This document shows, piece after piece, positions 18,801 through 33,800 of a DNA stretch of 64,000 nucleotides. Origin of the DNA: Gammaproteobacteria bacterium 42_54_T18 (GTDB lineage: Bacteria > Pseudomonadota > Gammaproteobacteria > Pseudomonadales > Ketobacteraceae); contig MAAL01000054.1 of NCBI GenBank assembly GCA_002163245.1, positions 62,001 through 126,000 on the forward strand. Direction: 5' to 3'. Under the pieces are notes generated by a model. That model was not told the origin of the DNA and searched no databases. It saw only the letters and a program-made list of their open reading frames with translations. The position numbers and the translations under genes are program-made. Positions within the stretch are counted from its first letter, which is position 1; every line of letters starts with the position of its first letter.

Positions 18801-21800
18801 TTACAATACTTAGAAACCAACAATAATCAGTTGTTGCTACGCCCGGTTAACCAAGTACTTGTAGGGGATGGGTCCTACAACTCATGGGATGAAATTACCT
18901 ATCATCGCAACCAATATTACGCAGCCAATCGCGATTTTAGTTTTAGTTTTAAAGCCCAAGACTTGGTAGGGCGTTCGGATTATAAACATGACTTTGTGGG
19001 TATCAGTGATGGTAATGGCAATCAGTGGGGGGTGCGTTTCTCTGGGCGTTATACGTTTGCCGCGACGACTGCTTATGGTGAAACAGGGTTGCACTCTTTT
19101 GGAACTCGAGATTTTGGCACTACCGCCCAAGTGGAGATCGAAGTAAAGGATAACATCGCCTATATGTGGGTGTATGACGCTGGCACCTCTCGTCCTGATA
19201 TCAGTCAAGCGGCACAATTAGATCTCAGTACTTGGGGCGATTTTGATGCGCTGCATACTACCCTCGAGATGGAAGGTACAAGCACCCAGCAACTTGCGAT
19301 TACCGAGTGGATAGAAACCGGTGTTGCCATTGATGGCCCTTCGGAAGGGGTGTATTACCATAACGATTTTACTGACAAAGAAAGTAACTATGGGTTTAGC
19401 GGCTACACCATTGGTGAAGTAGATAATGCTGCCGTCAACAGCTCAACGGGTTCTTACTTTTCAGTTACCGAAAGTTTTAACGTGACGCAATTGGATGAGC
19501 TTGATGGTGCCAACGTCATGCGAGTGACCACCGTTGATACCACAGAAAATGTCGCTTATCGTGAGCTCATTGGTACGAAACGTTATTTGTTGGATGACAG
19601 TACACGCACGGTTGTTCGTTATGAGTTTACCGGTGGTGTGAACAGCAGCACCTTTCGTGGATTTATGGGTATTACCGACGAGTTGGGTAATCGTTTTGGT
19701 ATTAAGTTACTACGTAATGATGTGTATAGCTCCAGTGGTGTATACGGCAATGACTTTGGACAGATTACTTCAAACCGCTCTCTTGATATTGGTACAATTT
19801 ATGTGGCTGAAATTGAAGTTTCGGGCGGTGAATACCATATTTATTATTATCCAAAACCGAATAACGAGGCCGCTAGCGACGCTATTCTTGATCATAAAAG
19901 CGAGCGTATTTTAGTAGACCATGGTGAACTGCCAGATACCATGGGAAGCCGATTAAGCAGTTATGTTCAAGCCTACGGTAATGACAACTGGTACTACAAT
20001 GACAAGAATTTCTATATCACTAAAATGGAAGAGTGGGGAACCGAAGACCAGTGGATCGCAGAAAAGTTCGAAGATGGCAATATTATCACCGAAGGTGGAT
20101 TGTCCTATAACCAGTTCTTTGATCTTAGTGATAGTACTGCCGATAACTACCTTGCTAATCTTCAAGATATTGAAAGCATTAAAACCACACTGACCCGCAT
20201 TGATGTTGAAACCCATAGCCAAACCACAACCGAGTCAATTGACACTATTTTTAACCCCAATAATTATGACGGTCGATTAACGCTGTTAGCCGATGGCACA
20301 TTGGCGGACGGGCGATACCAAATAAACTCAACGGTCATCTATAACACGGCATCGGGTATTGCCAATAAAACCTACACAGAAACCGTGGTGCAAGGCAGTT
20401 ATCAAGCACGCACAGAGGCGATACAAGGTGAAGCCATTGATAACTTCTTCTCATTTGCCAATACCGAACCTAAGCCTGACTATTATCTGGATATTCTCAA
20501 TACCCAACAGATAAGCGCCGAATTAACCCATCGCGCGACCAATATAACAAGCACGGCCATCACAGACCTAACCTATAAGTCTCTCTACAACGGCTATCTA
20601 ATCCTAACGGACACTACCCTTGACGATGGAGTGTATGACGTTGTAGTAACCACCACAGATCTTAATGGCGTTGAAACAAAGCACCCCGCCTTCACCCTGC
20701 AACAAGGGGATCGATATAACTACGATCATAAACTCACCTTTGATTTTGATAACATCACAAGTGATGCCGGAGACGATGCAACCTTTAGTGGCGTTAAACA
20801 AGACAGCATTAGCTTAACCTACTGGAAGGAAGATGGCGGTGAAGGAGAGCCAGAGGTTATCACCTATAGCGCCGCACCGGCGAGTGGCGATTCAACCGTA
20901 GCCCACAAAGGGACAATAGAAACACAGTCCATTTTTGAAGCAACACTGACATCCTTAGAGCAAGGTGAGTACGGTTATACCCTCACCTATGAACAAGTGA
21001 CTGGTGAGCAGTCCTCTATTAGCGGCAATTTTATTAGCGACCCGGTGTTAACCGTGACGGATGCATACCAACAACAAGCCGCAATTGAAGCCGAGCATCA
21101 TTACACCATAGGTGGAACCGAGGTGAGCAGTAATGGACGATCCATTAGTGATTATTTAAGTTTGCCCAGTACTGATGGAGGCCCGTTAGCCTTTTTTGGT
21201 GTCGCCAATGCACCCGCAAAAGAAAACATCGAAACATTGTTTGCCACTATTCGATACGCAGGCACTGAGATTGTGATCAGCACTGCCACCACAGATCGTA
21301 CCCAGTGGTTAAACAACCCCACCTATGAAAATATTTTACTGCTAACCGACGGCACACCATTATCGGCGGGTGAGTATGACGTGAGTGTACAAGCCAAAGT
21401 GTTAGGCAGTGAAACCCTCGTGAATCTGCACGGCTTTACCTTGCAAGTGAGTGATCAGCTAGACGCTAGCAGCACACAATCCCAAGGGGCACAATTAACC
21501 TGGGAAGGTGTTGATGCTGAGCAACTTGAATTACGTTTTGGCCAAAGCAACGCTGGAACGAATGAAGCAGCAAACTACACCAAAGTGGTACTAGAACAAA
21601 CCAACAATAACGGCATACCAACGGTCACTGTCTATGACATGACAGAAAATAACGAAAGCTATGCCACCTCACCACAAGGTGCAAGTCTTACGGGATTGTT
21701 AGGCCAATACAATACGCTTGCCGTTACAGAATTAACAACACAAGCACAAGACATACAAAACGTACAAAATACCAACCTACTAATCAACGCCGGTTTGGAA

Positions 21801-24800
21801 GATGCCATCACCCAAGCCTATAGCGACGTAGCCATTGACGTTACCCAACGTCACAGCTTAACCAGCAGCTACCAAGCAAGCCATGGTGTGAGTTGGGATC
21901 AATACAGTCGAACCGTTAATTTAACAGAGCCTAACAACGGTCTAACGATCAGTGACAACAAACGTGTTATTGCCGATGCTGGAGGCATACGCCTTATCCA
22001 CGATGACACCACTTTACCCGATACCTGGGTCAGTGTCGCCGGAACCGTGGAATATGATAACAGCGCCTCGACAGCAACCGTTGCAAAACAAACCCGCGCC
22101 ACCTACCAGTTTAATTCTGGTCGAATGGATTACACGGGCTTTCTAGGGTTTGAAGGGCAAACGACAAACGGTAGTACCGAATACGTCGGATTAAGTATTC
22201 GTGATAATCAAGCCCATACCCTTACGCGCTCACTGAATGCTGATACAAACCTAGCGACGTTAAAAGCCAATACCGATTACACGGTTACCATAACGCTTAA
22301 AGGCAGCTACACCTCCATTGAATTACAGGAAACAAACAATAACGCAGTAAGCGCAAGTTACAGTGACCCTAGTGCCGTATCGCTGATCAACAGCCAGAGC
22401 TATATGGCGGTAAAAGGAGACGGGGAACAATTTGGTAATAGCTTGCTAGTCACCGGACTCACGGAATCTGGCGAACAAGTGAATACCACCACCACATTGG
22501 AATACCGAAGAGAAGGCGAGACGGAATGGCAACAAGCCACCGTCACCCAAGAAGAGGGTGTTTATGATGTGCAGATCGGCGGGAAAACCGTTGAAGGTAA
22601 TCATGTTGACGCATGGGAATATCGTATTAACGAACAACAAAACGGAGCAACCCTTCGAAGTGTTGCCAATGTAGTTGCCGCAGTAGAAACAACAGCAAAC
22701 GGTGTATCGGTTGAGACCACAGAAACTTTACAAGCCCAAGTTAAACGTGAACAACTGAACGCAACCCAAGGTAGCCGTATAAACGGCTATCTTAACACTG
22801 CACAAATGACCGGTTTAGATTACGCCGTTACCACCATCACCAATGCAGATGGTGTTGTGGTAGATACCGTCACAACTTGGGCGAATTTGGATGATAACTA
22901 TAACGGCTATATCAATATCGCCGACAACACCCCGTTAGCAGAAGGGCAGTATCAACTAAGTATCGCCCTGATTAAAGACGGTGCCATTAACCAAACCATT
23001 GCCGCAGATTATCAGCGAGATAATCAAACCACTGTAACGCAACAACTGACGTGGCAAGTGGACGGTGGGATACCAGCCGACAGCGTTGTTGAGCTACGTA
23101 TTCGTCCACTGGGTAGTGATGAAGAACACCAAGAGATATCGATTACAGAAACCGTTGTTGATGCCAATACACAATACCAAGCTACCTTCGTTGGCGCTCC
23201 CAATAGCCAATGGGAGTTTGTGGTCTTAGAAAAAAGCAAAACCCAAGGCACGATTCTATCGGCACGTAAAGGTGAGCTCACATTCGGTGAAAAAACCGGA
23301 ACAAGTCTAGATCATTACCTATCCATTCAAGATGCCAATACGGTTAGCCATATTGTTGCTGAAGTAAAAAATCAAAATGGAGACACAGTTTCAACGGCAA
23401 TCACACAGCTCGACGCCATCATTGGTTACACAGGGAAAGTCTACCTGAGTGAAAGTGAAACCTTAGAGGACGGTAATTATGACATTGTACTGACCACACA
23501 TTTTGTGGCGGGCAGTGTGCCGGCGAGCACCACAACAACACTTAATGATTTTATGGTTGGCGACAAGAAAAACAGTCAACATGTTGCAGACAGTATTACC
23601 AATAATATCGATCCCTCCCATGGTGATAATGAGCCAAAAGTAGTGCTTGAAGATATTGGTAGTCACTATGTGATTCGATATCTTGACGCCGCGAGCACGC
23701 AAGAAAACACCATTATTAACACCATAGAAATCGCCAAAGGGCTGGATACCAATACCTTAACCATAGAACAACTCAATGATAGTCAGTACGCCTACGGCAT
23801 TGAATATAAAGATGCCGCAGGGCAATTGTATTCACAAATGGATGGCGCGTTTATTGCGAACCATCTGGGTACACCCACAAGTGTAGAATTAGCACAGTTT
23901 TATGGGCAGAGTGTAGCGGAGATGGTGCATTCGGTGGTGACGATTGATCAGGTTGAGTCTGGGGTAACACCGGTTAAGTCAGGGTATCAGGCGAATGAAG
24001 TACTGAAATTAAGCGAAACTATTGGAGCTCATAAGGTTTCATTAACTCTTGCTGATTATAATATTCTATCCCCAGATACTTTGCATTGGATAAATCTAAC
24101 TGGAGAAGGGGCTCATGAGCGGCAGATTACGTTAATGTTGGGGGGAGACTATCCTTGGGATGTAGTGACAGGGGCACCTCCAGCAATGGCTGTGGGTTCT
24201 GGTTGGCAAAATCTCTCAGATTTTGATATGGCGCTTAAATCTGAGAGTACTTTGATTGTACCTGTTTTTAATTACCCTGATGCCATTGCGTCATTGAATA
24301 CATCTCAACAGGAAAGAAGAGATTTTTATACATTTGAGAGTGATGAGGCTTTATCTCTTGAGGCGTATCTTGATTTAAATTATGGGACGAGAAGAGAAGG
24401 GACTACAGGTCATTTTGAAAATCAAGCTTATTCAGTGCCAATGGAATCGTGGGGAGACTTTATTCCCGGCGATATTGTATTTCCTTTAGAGGCGTATGGA
24501 GGGTTTTCTTTTGCAAAAACTACTGGTCTGACAGCAGAGATACTTACTAACATGGGGCTGGATTTTCTTTATTTATATGATGAAACTAGAGTATATACGC
24601 CTGAGCAAATTGAAATAATGGAAACGTTTTCTGATCAAGAATATGTCTCGCCAGAATTTTCTAACCAAACGGGTTTTCATTATGTTTATGACGAGATAAA
24701 GAAGGCAGAATTAATACAAGAACATCCATATTCGGACAATAAGACGTTGTCTGAGTATAAAAGCTTTATGGCTGAGAATTTGCCCGCGTATAATAGTCTT

Positions 24801-27800
24801 GTAGATTTATATGCAGGCGAATATAAAATTTATTCGACCGATCATTTTAATATTTATGATGGGGCTGGCAATTGGTGGGAGCATCCAGAAGCATGGAGGC
24901 AAAGGCTAACGGATGTTGGTAGCTATGAAATAGGTTATTCGGTCACAATAGAGCTAAAAAGCGAAGATGTTGAAACACTTGAAGCATTGGGCGCGGACTC
25001 TATTGAAGCTCGGTATTTTTATAGAGGAGAAGAACATGTAACCCCAATTGGTTCAGTATCAGGGTTAAAGTTCAAAATAGATCATCAATATATCGATTTT
25101 GGTGGTGATATTGAATACGCCTTGGTTGCCTTGGATGCACGAGGAAAAGAAATCGGTCGTTTAGGTTCTGTTGCTGATCCATTAACTTTTGCTACGGATT
25201 CTGCTGATGCCTCAAAAATCACCGATGAGTTATCTGTTACAGCGAAAAAATTAACATTAGAAAACGTTGATACTGGCATTGTTACTAACGGCGCAACTAT
25301 CGATATACCATCATCAAAGCTGCCCAATGCTTACAGTCACGTTGCAGTTGAAATTTGGGATGTTTTGGATCAAGTTTGGGTAACGCAGCGTATTCCTGAT
25401 AATGATGATTTTGCAAGCTCTGTATTAAACCCAGGTGGCGAAAACTTCCTACAAGATCCAACTATCACTGATGTGCTGATGATGGATGGCTGGGGAGATA
25501 ATGTTGTTGATAAAAATTATAATGCTAACCTATTGACCGATGCGCAATACGACCAGTTATTAAGTGATCCAAACTTAAGTAAATACGTTGATGCTAGCGG
25601 TGGTCTAGCAAATGGAAGAGAGTATAGCGTTAAGGTAAGTTTATATGGTTTAGATAATTTACATAAAGAAGATTTAATACTAGAAGTCGATTTACGAGAA
25701 GTCACACTACCTAAAAAAACTCCTTCACTCCTATGGGAAAATCCTAATCTCCCCGATACCACCGAAGTATGGATACGTTATGCCATTGATGGTAACTACA
25801 GCGACGTAAATCAAGGTTGGCAAAGTGATGTTGCTTTTGTTAATGCCGATGGATTAATGGAAGCAAAATTATTCGGTTTAAGTAAAAATGAATCCGATAT
25901 CCTTCCTGAGGAAACAACAGGAGATTACGAATTCGAAATTCTCTACGTTGACTCCCTCACTTATAAAGAAATCAGCAGTGCTACGGGTGTTTTTAACATT
26001 GATTATGACGGTACATCGCCTGTAACCTTGGATATTGAATTTACCCGAAGTGTTGATGGGCGTGAAGCACGCACTTTCTATGATGTGAACGGTCAAGTCC
26101 ATGCCGCACTGGCTGCGGATGGTGCAGTAACACAATTTATTTACAACGGTTTAAACCAACGGGTGGATACGGTTCAGTATGAAGCGTTAGTTCCCGAAGC
26201 GTTGCGTGCAAATGGATCATTAACAGATATTCTTGATACGGTAAATGAATCAGAAACATTACATAACATATCAATGTACGATGAACGTGGTGCTGTGGTT
26301 GCCACCGTTAATGCTGAAGGGTTTGTCACCCTATTCGAGTACAACCAAAATAATCAACAAACGGCGACAAAAATATTACAGCGCCAATTAACAGAAACCT
26401 ATCGTACTAAATTATTTGCCAATCCTATTGCTGAATCAAGTATCACGATGTTGTTGTCTTACAACAGCACGGATGGTGGTGCACTTATTTTTGATGCGGC
26501 TAAATTTGGCGCCAATGCTACTGACCAATTGTCACAGGTTGGTTATACCTTACGGGGAGAGGTTGATCACACCATTACTACTGATGGCACCCGTACGGAT
26601 ATTGATTACGATCTGATGGGACAGGTTATCGCAACCCAAACCGATGCTCGTAACATCATTCAAGATCGTGATATACAAGGTCAGGTTAAAGAAGAGCGCC
26701 GTATTGGGGACGATGGCAGTGAGCAACGTATTGTTCACGCTTATGATAATAACGGTTTACGCACTAGCACTACCGTACACTCAGAAGGCGAAAGCGGACA
26801 AACTACACGTACCACCCGTTTCTTCTACGATGCCAATGGCCGGTTAACCTTTAGTATCAATGCCAATGATGAATTGGCCGAGACTTTGTATAACGCCTTT
26901 GGTGAAGTGATCGGAAGCCAAACCTATGCTGCACGATTAAATGACCTTGCCGTGAATACCTCCCAGATTCAAGGTGGTATTACCAGTGGTGTGTTATTGC
27001 AATATTTCCGAAGCTTGCGCACAGAGAGCGATAACCGAAACCACCTGCGTTATGATCGTAGAGGACTAGTCCGTCTACAAGCAGATGCCTTGGGTCACCA
27101 GCAACGTTTCGAATACAACGCGTTTGCAGAACGTACCCGAAGTATCCGGGATGCCAAAGGTGGCACGTTAGATGGCCAAAGCATTATTACAGAAACGTTT
27201 TATGATAAACGTGGTCGTGCAGAAAGTACCACCGAAGATGCACAGGGCGTACGTCGAATTTCCGCTATTTCCTATGACAGTTTTGGCCGTATTACCGATC
27301 AAATTGATGGTAATGGAAATCACACCAGCTTTAGTTTAGATAAGATTGGACGACAAACCCATATCGCTCAATTGGATAAAGAAGGCGGTATTCTGACTCA
27401 GGCGATGACGACCTATGATGCCTTAGGTCGGGTGCTTACACAGTCTGATGGTGTTGCAACAACACAATACGTGTATAACGATGAGAATCGTAACGTTGCT
27501 ATAAAAATTAATACCGGCGCAGAAACGCTCACCGAAACCACCATCAGTAATGCTCATGGTGAAACCCGTTTGGTAGAGCAAGCCAATGGCGATCGTACAA
27601 TTTACGATTATAACGATTTGGGAGAGTTGATTGCGGTATACAACAATACCGAAGCGCTAAGAAACTTTACCTCATTCTCGGAAAGTGCGATTCAAGGGTA
27701 TATCGATGCTGTTCAGGCGGATGAGGCGCAAAAAGCCGATTCGGTTAACGCCTATTATCAATCCGGTTTGTTAAAGATTGCCACCGATGTCAACGGAACC

Positions 27801-30800
27801 GAAGTTTTCTATGAGTATGACGCCGGCCAGCGTTTGATTCGTAAAACCGTTGATAACACAGTGGATAGTAGTGGCCTAAATCTTGTCACCGATTACCAAT
27901 ACGATGCACAAGGTCGACAGGTATCAGAGATTCAGTGGTTAGTTGCGCCTGGTGAAAACGAAGTGGCCACACCGTCTAATGCCATTATTACCGTTACCGA
28001 ATACGATGTTGCAGGGCGTGTTACCAGTGTTACCAATAAAGGCGTGATCCCTGGAAATGATCCAGAGCTTGAAGGTAAAAATGATGTTATCACTGCCTTT
28101 ACCTATGATGATCTTGGTAATCAGCTTACCGTCAGTGCCGGTGGCGCACCCGCGGTTAAATACGATGTGGATGATAATAACCAGCTAACCCGTGTGTATG
28201 TAGCACCGGCATCCAGCACCCGCTATGAATACGATAGCTTAGGCCGTCGTGTTGCAGAAATTGTTGATAGCAGTTATATCGATGCAGAAACCAATCAACA
28301 GCTTTATCAAGGGTTGGATCTTACGACTCGTTATGTGTATGACGATAACAACAATGTGATCAAATCCATTAACGCCAATGGTGCTGAAACCTTGTTTTAT
28401 TACGATGAAGCGGATCGTGAAGTGTACCGGGTAAATGGGGAAGGGGATGTGAGTGAAACCCTGTATAACACCCAGGGATTGGTCATTGCTAAACGTCAAT
28501 ACGCACAGCCGATTGATACCTACCATTTACAATACGGTAAAGAGAAGGTAATCCGTTCGGTATCAACTCGTGATGATGTTATTGCCATGTTGCAGTTGGC
28601 AGATGCCACGGATCAGTCAGCGATCATGGCTGAGCATCCGACGGTGCAATATGTTTATGATGACACGGGACGTTTAATTTATACCTTGGATGCCTTAGGT
28701 CAGGTTACTCAGAATATTTATGACCGTGCCGGTCGTGTAATACAAACCCGTCAATTCGATATTAAAGAATACGGTGCTGCCAATGCGGCAACATTATCTA
28801 CACAATTAGTTGCAGAAAGCTTTACCGGTAATAACGCGGTTAATCATGTTGCAGCGTTAATTGATAGCAGCATTAGCGCTGCCCATATCCAACAAACGGT
28901 ATATGACACCTTGGGCCGAGCGTGGATTCAAGTAAATGCCTTAGGTCAGGTAACGGAAAATCAATACGACCGAGCAGGGCGTTTGTTGGTACAAATACAA
29001 TTCGCAGATGCTGTGACAGGGTTTGATCACAATACGACGCAAAGTGAATTGGAAGCGTTTATTAAAACCCAACGTATTGCTGATATTGCTTCACAAATTC
29101 GTGCTTATGAGCGTAACACCCAAGAAAGTACCACCAACCGTTATACCTGGTTTACCTACGATGCCGTTGGTCGACAACATACACAACTTGATAGCTTGGG
29201 TTACATGAATGAAAGTGTCTATGACGCCGCAGGGCGTGTGGTGCATAATCGTCGTTATTCCGAAGCACACACGTTGGCTTATTTGTTTAAAGGTGACAGC
29301 CTTAACCCCAATGGTGAGGTACTCAATAACTTATCTGAGAGCTCGTTTACTTCCAGGTTAAACAACATTATTACGGCGTTAGAGGCGTTCTCATTAGCAG
29401 AATTAGAGACAGCAACCTTAGCGTCTGCTAATGATGTGCTAATGCCTTGGGCTAATGAATTAGCAGGCACCTATCAAGATTGGCTCACGGCAGTTAACGA
29501 AATTGCCCATGGGGATACCAGTACGGCTTACGCAAACCATGCAAATTATTTACAACAAACCACCACAGAATATGACAATGCTGGGCGAGTAATTGCCATT
29601 ATTGATGCCGAGGCGAATAGCAAAAGTAATCACCCTACAGAGAAAGAAACCTACGAATACGATGCAGCAGGTAACCGCACCGTATTGACCAATAAGAATG
29701 AAATCAGCTGGACATCGGTTTACGATAACGCGAATCGGTTGGTGCGTGAAATCACACCAAGCGTTGCTCAAATGGAATTGGCGGGTGTGTTGAGCAGTAT
29801 GGATTTTGCGACAGCCGATGCGAGTTTTGATACCAGCAGTCTAACGGCTGATTATGGTGTTTCTAATGGCAGCGGTGTGCGTTTGTATAACAATGGAGCA
29901 ACGTCTGAAACAGCACAAATCAGCCTGGATGATGCCACCAGTGATATTTGGGAGATGACGCTTAGTTTTAGTAAGGAAGTGTTAGCAACACAACCCACGG
30001 TATTTTATACCGGTACCAATGACCAGAATGATTCCCGTGGCATTAAACTTGAGTTAGGTGCTGATAGCACAACCGTGTCGTATTACAACGATGATACCCA
30101 GTTAATCACTCAGCCACTCACTGATAGCAATGGTGATGCCATCACCCTTGACGGCGATGTGAACTATGTAATGCGATTTGAGGTAGAGCGAACCTATAAC
30201 GCAGAACCTTCCACCGTCAGTTTGGAAATTTATGAGCTAAACGCCAGCACTCGTTCTTACGTGGCAAGTGTGCAGTATGAAAGTGATTGGGATGCCAGTA
30301 CAAATTCATCGGAAAATTCAACGGCGAATTTGGGTGTGACACTTAATGCCGCCACCGCCAATACACAATCGGTAGTCATTTACAGTATTGAAAACGTCAT
30401 TGAAGATGTACGCTGGGCTCAATGGGCAACCGAAACCCGATCCATTGAAACCGTCAGCCCAATTGTCACGACCTATGCATATGATGGCTTAGGCAACGTT
30501 GTTCAAATGGTGGAAGGTGCAGGTACCTTAAGTGAGCGTGTTACCGGCTTTATCTATGATGATGTTGGACGACAAAGAACAACGATTCACCCAAGTGTCA
30601 GTGTTTATGATGAGACGGAAGATATTGGTGATATGAATGGGTTGGGTGTTGATCCCTATGCCAATGAAATTCGTACCGAAGATTCCAGAGCCCCGAGTGA
30701 AACGACTTATTTTGATAGCTTAGGGAATGAAATTGCGCATATTGATGGGCGTGATGTTAAAACCTTTAAAGTTTATGATGCCGCTAACCGTCTTGCGTAT

Positions 30801-33800
30801 GAAGTGGATGGTGAAGGTTATGTGACAGGTTACGCTTATGATGGTTTTAATAATATTGAAACGTTAACCCGTTATGCAGCCGCATTGGACTTTGATGCCG
30901 TGGGTATGGCGGAGGTTCCTGAGGATCATCGTTTTGGTATGACGTTAGCGCAGTTGTTAAATGGGTTAAGCACAGACGCTACCAATGACAGAGAATTAAC
31001 CACACACTACGATGCACTAAACCGCAAAATCAGTGTTGTACAGCCCGCAGTGGACATGTTGATAAACAGTGAAACAACACTAACAACGAAGACACCCATA
31101 ACCGGCACAGAATACGATGATTTTGGTCAGGTGATTGAAGAGTGGCGAATGAGTGTTGATAACGAGGGGGCTGATCTAAAGATCAGTACGTACCATCGTT
31201 ATGATCACGCCGGAAACCGTATTGCCACACTGGACTCAGAAAACTATCTCACCACCTTGGTGTATGACAAAGAAGGTAATGTTACTGAGCGTACCGAGTA
31301 TGCAGAAAAATACACCGGTACGGCTACTGACTTTATGGCGAGCTGGATATTTAACTATCAGGCCATTACTCAGGCCAGTGCCAGTGAGTTAAGGGATGAT
31401 GATACGTTATTAAGTGATATTGGTTATGATCGAGAATATCGCTATACCTATGATGTGATGAACCGACGTGTGTCTGAAACACAACTCAATGTGTTTGTGG
31501 ATAGTGTGGTGTTTGGCCCGCAAGTTAACAATACACAAACCAGTGATTTGACCCGCACCTTTGCGAGCAGTGTATTAATCAGTGAAACCGGGTATGACGC
31601 ATTAGGCAATGTGGTTGCGTTAACCACAACAAAAGATGGCACGGTAGATACCAAAGTCACCACACAAACGTTTTATGATGTGTTAGGGCGGGTAAGCGCC
31701 ATTGTAGAGCCGGAAATACTATCAGCGACTCAAGACTCCTCAGAGCAGTTGGTAATTACCCACAGTGGAAAAGACACGGGTGATGCACAACTAGAATGGC
31801 GAACCCCTCAGCTAGCCGGTATTGATACCGAAAAGGTTACATTTGTTTATCGTAAAGTGGGTGATGAGGCTTGGAATGAGTTAACGGCACAGGTTGGGGA
31901 GATAACCACCACAGTGAGTGTTGCTGGTTTATCCAGTGATCGATATGAATACCAAGTGAACTACACACGTTTGGGCGATACCGAAAAATACGGTGTGGCG
32001 CGCGGTGAAATTGATATTATTACCGGCACACAAACATCACCTAGCAACAGCGTGAGCTGGATAGAGCAAAATAGTACCGAGGTAAAGGTACATGTGATTA
32101 CAGCAACCACGGCCGCCAATTTACGGCTAGTGGTGAATGGTGCCGATGTACCGGTTGTAACGCTGGCAAGTGATAATCCGAATCATCATGTCTTTACGAT
32201 CAGTGCGGGGGATGCTGAGAATGGATTGATTTTCGCACGGGGTGGTTATCAATTTTTGGTGCAGGACATCAGTGATAACAATGCAGTGTTAACCCGTGGT
32301 CAATATCAAATTACCCAAGCCAATGGCGAAGAAGATAAACAAGTCGCCTTTTCTTTTGTGAATTCAACCTATGATGTCAATAGCAAAATCAAAAACCAAA
32401 TGTGGTTTCATGGTAAAAAAGATAAGTGGCGTCACCTTAATAAATTCTCTGTTGATTGGTCTTCTACCAAACAGTTAGGTGATGGGGAATTAAGCTGGAG
32501 TATTACCGTTGAAACCAGTAATGCTTATGGTAATAGACATAAGGCAACATTCTCATCATCAAAAATGGTTAATGGAACTTGGCCTTATTCTCCTACTCCT
32601 GCTCAGAGTGGTAAGTCCGTGCCTGCACCAGGTTATGGTGTTGGAACGGTGCATTTTGGTCAAAACGGCCTGAGTTATAGTAATACCCATGATCGAACCT
32701 CTAGTGGGCGTAGTGCACGGATTGAAGGTGTGCTTGCCATGACGGTTTGGAAAGAGGTTGATGGCGTAAAAATAAAAGTCATTGATACTCGTCGTGATAA
32801 AATTAATACCGGAAAAACCTGGGGCGCTGAGATTAATAAACTCGAACTCCTCAATGTGAATGTTGCGGGTGAACCAAAACCTGAAGCACTCACCTTACGT
32901 TATCGTATACCGCAAAATACCGAAGACGGACAATTAGAAACCTCCACAGGTGTTGTCATTGATACCTACGAATCCTTATGGCAAACCATCGAGGTACGTA
33001 AAAACTCTGATAACACCTACTGGGCGAATCGAGACGGTATACCGGCAGGGCAATATGAATTTGAATTGCTCAATGGCGATGACCTAGTCAATAGCAGTGC
33101 AACCCATGGGCTAATGGTAATAGGAGGCGGTGTTGATAGCCAAGCACAAATCGCCGCCGGAACCGGGCAATTTGTGGCACCGATGACCGCCTTTGCGTAT
33201 GACGCGGTGGGTAATCGTATTCAGCAAACACAGTTTAGCGGTGGTGCAAACCGCGCTATGTTAGCGGAAGGAAAGCTGGTTGCCGATAAAGTGGTTGCAA
33301 ACATTGATGTGGAAAAAGATCAGGTCAATCGCTGGCGTTACGATATGGCGGGCAACCGTATCCAACAAATCAACGGTGAACATGACACCGTATTTTTTGC
33401 CTATGATGAAAAGGGCAGCTTACGCAAAGAATGGACAATGACCAAAGACTATAACGGTTATCGCCAAACCCAAGGTCAAGTGTTCCGTTATAACGGTGTT
33501 GGCCAACAAACCCACACTATTCAGCTGCGACCGACTTTAGATCAAAATTATACCCAGCTAGAGGATGCTGAAAAGCTAGTAGTCACCGAAACCCGTTATA
33601 ACGCCTTTGGTGAATTGGTTGAGCGTGGTTTAGTGAAAAGTGACGTGTTGTTTGATAATACACTTGAGCCAACAACGCTGAATGAATATTTTGATTACAA
33701 TGATATTGGTCAGCTTGTTAAAACCAACCAAGATAATGGAGTGGATCGTTTTTATTACTACAACCGCTTAGGACAAATGGTTCAGCAGGTTGCAGAAAGT

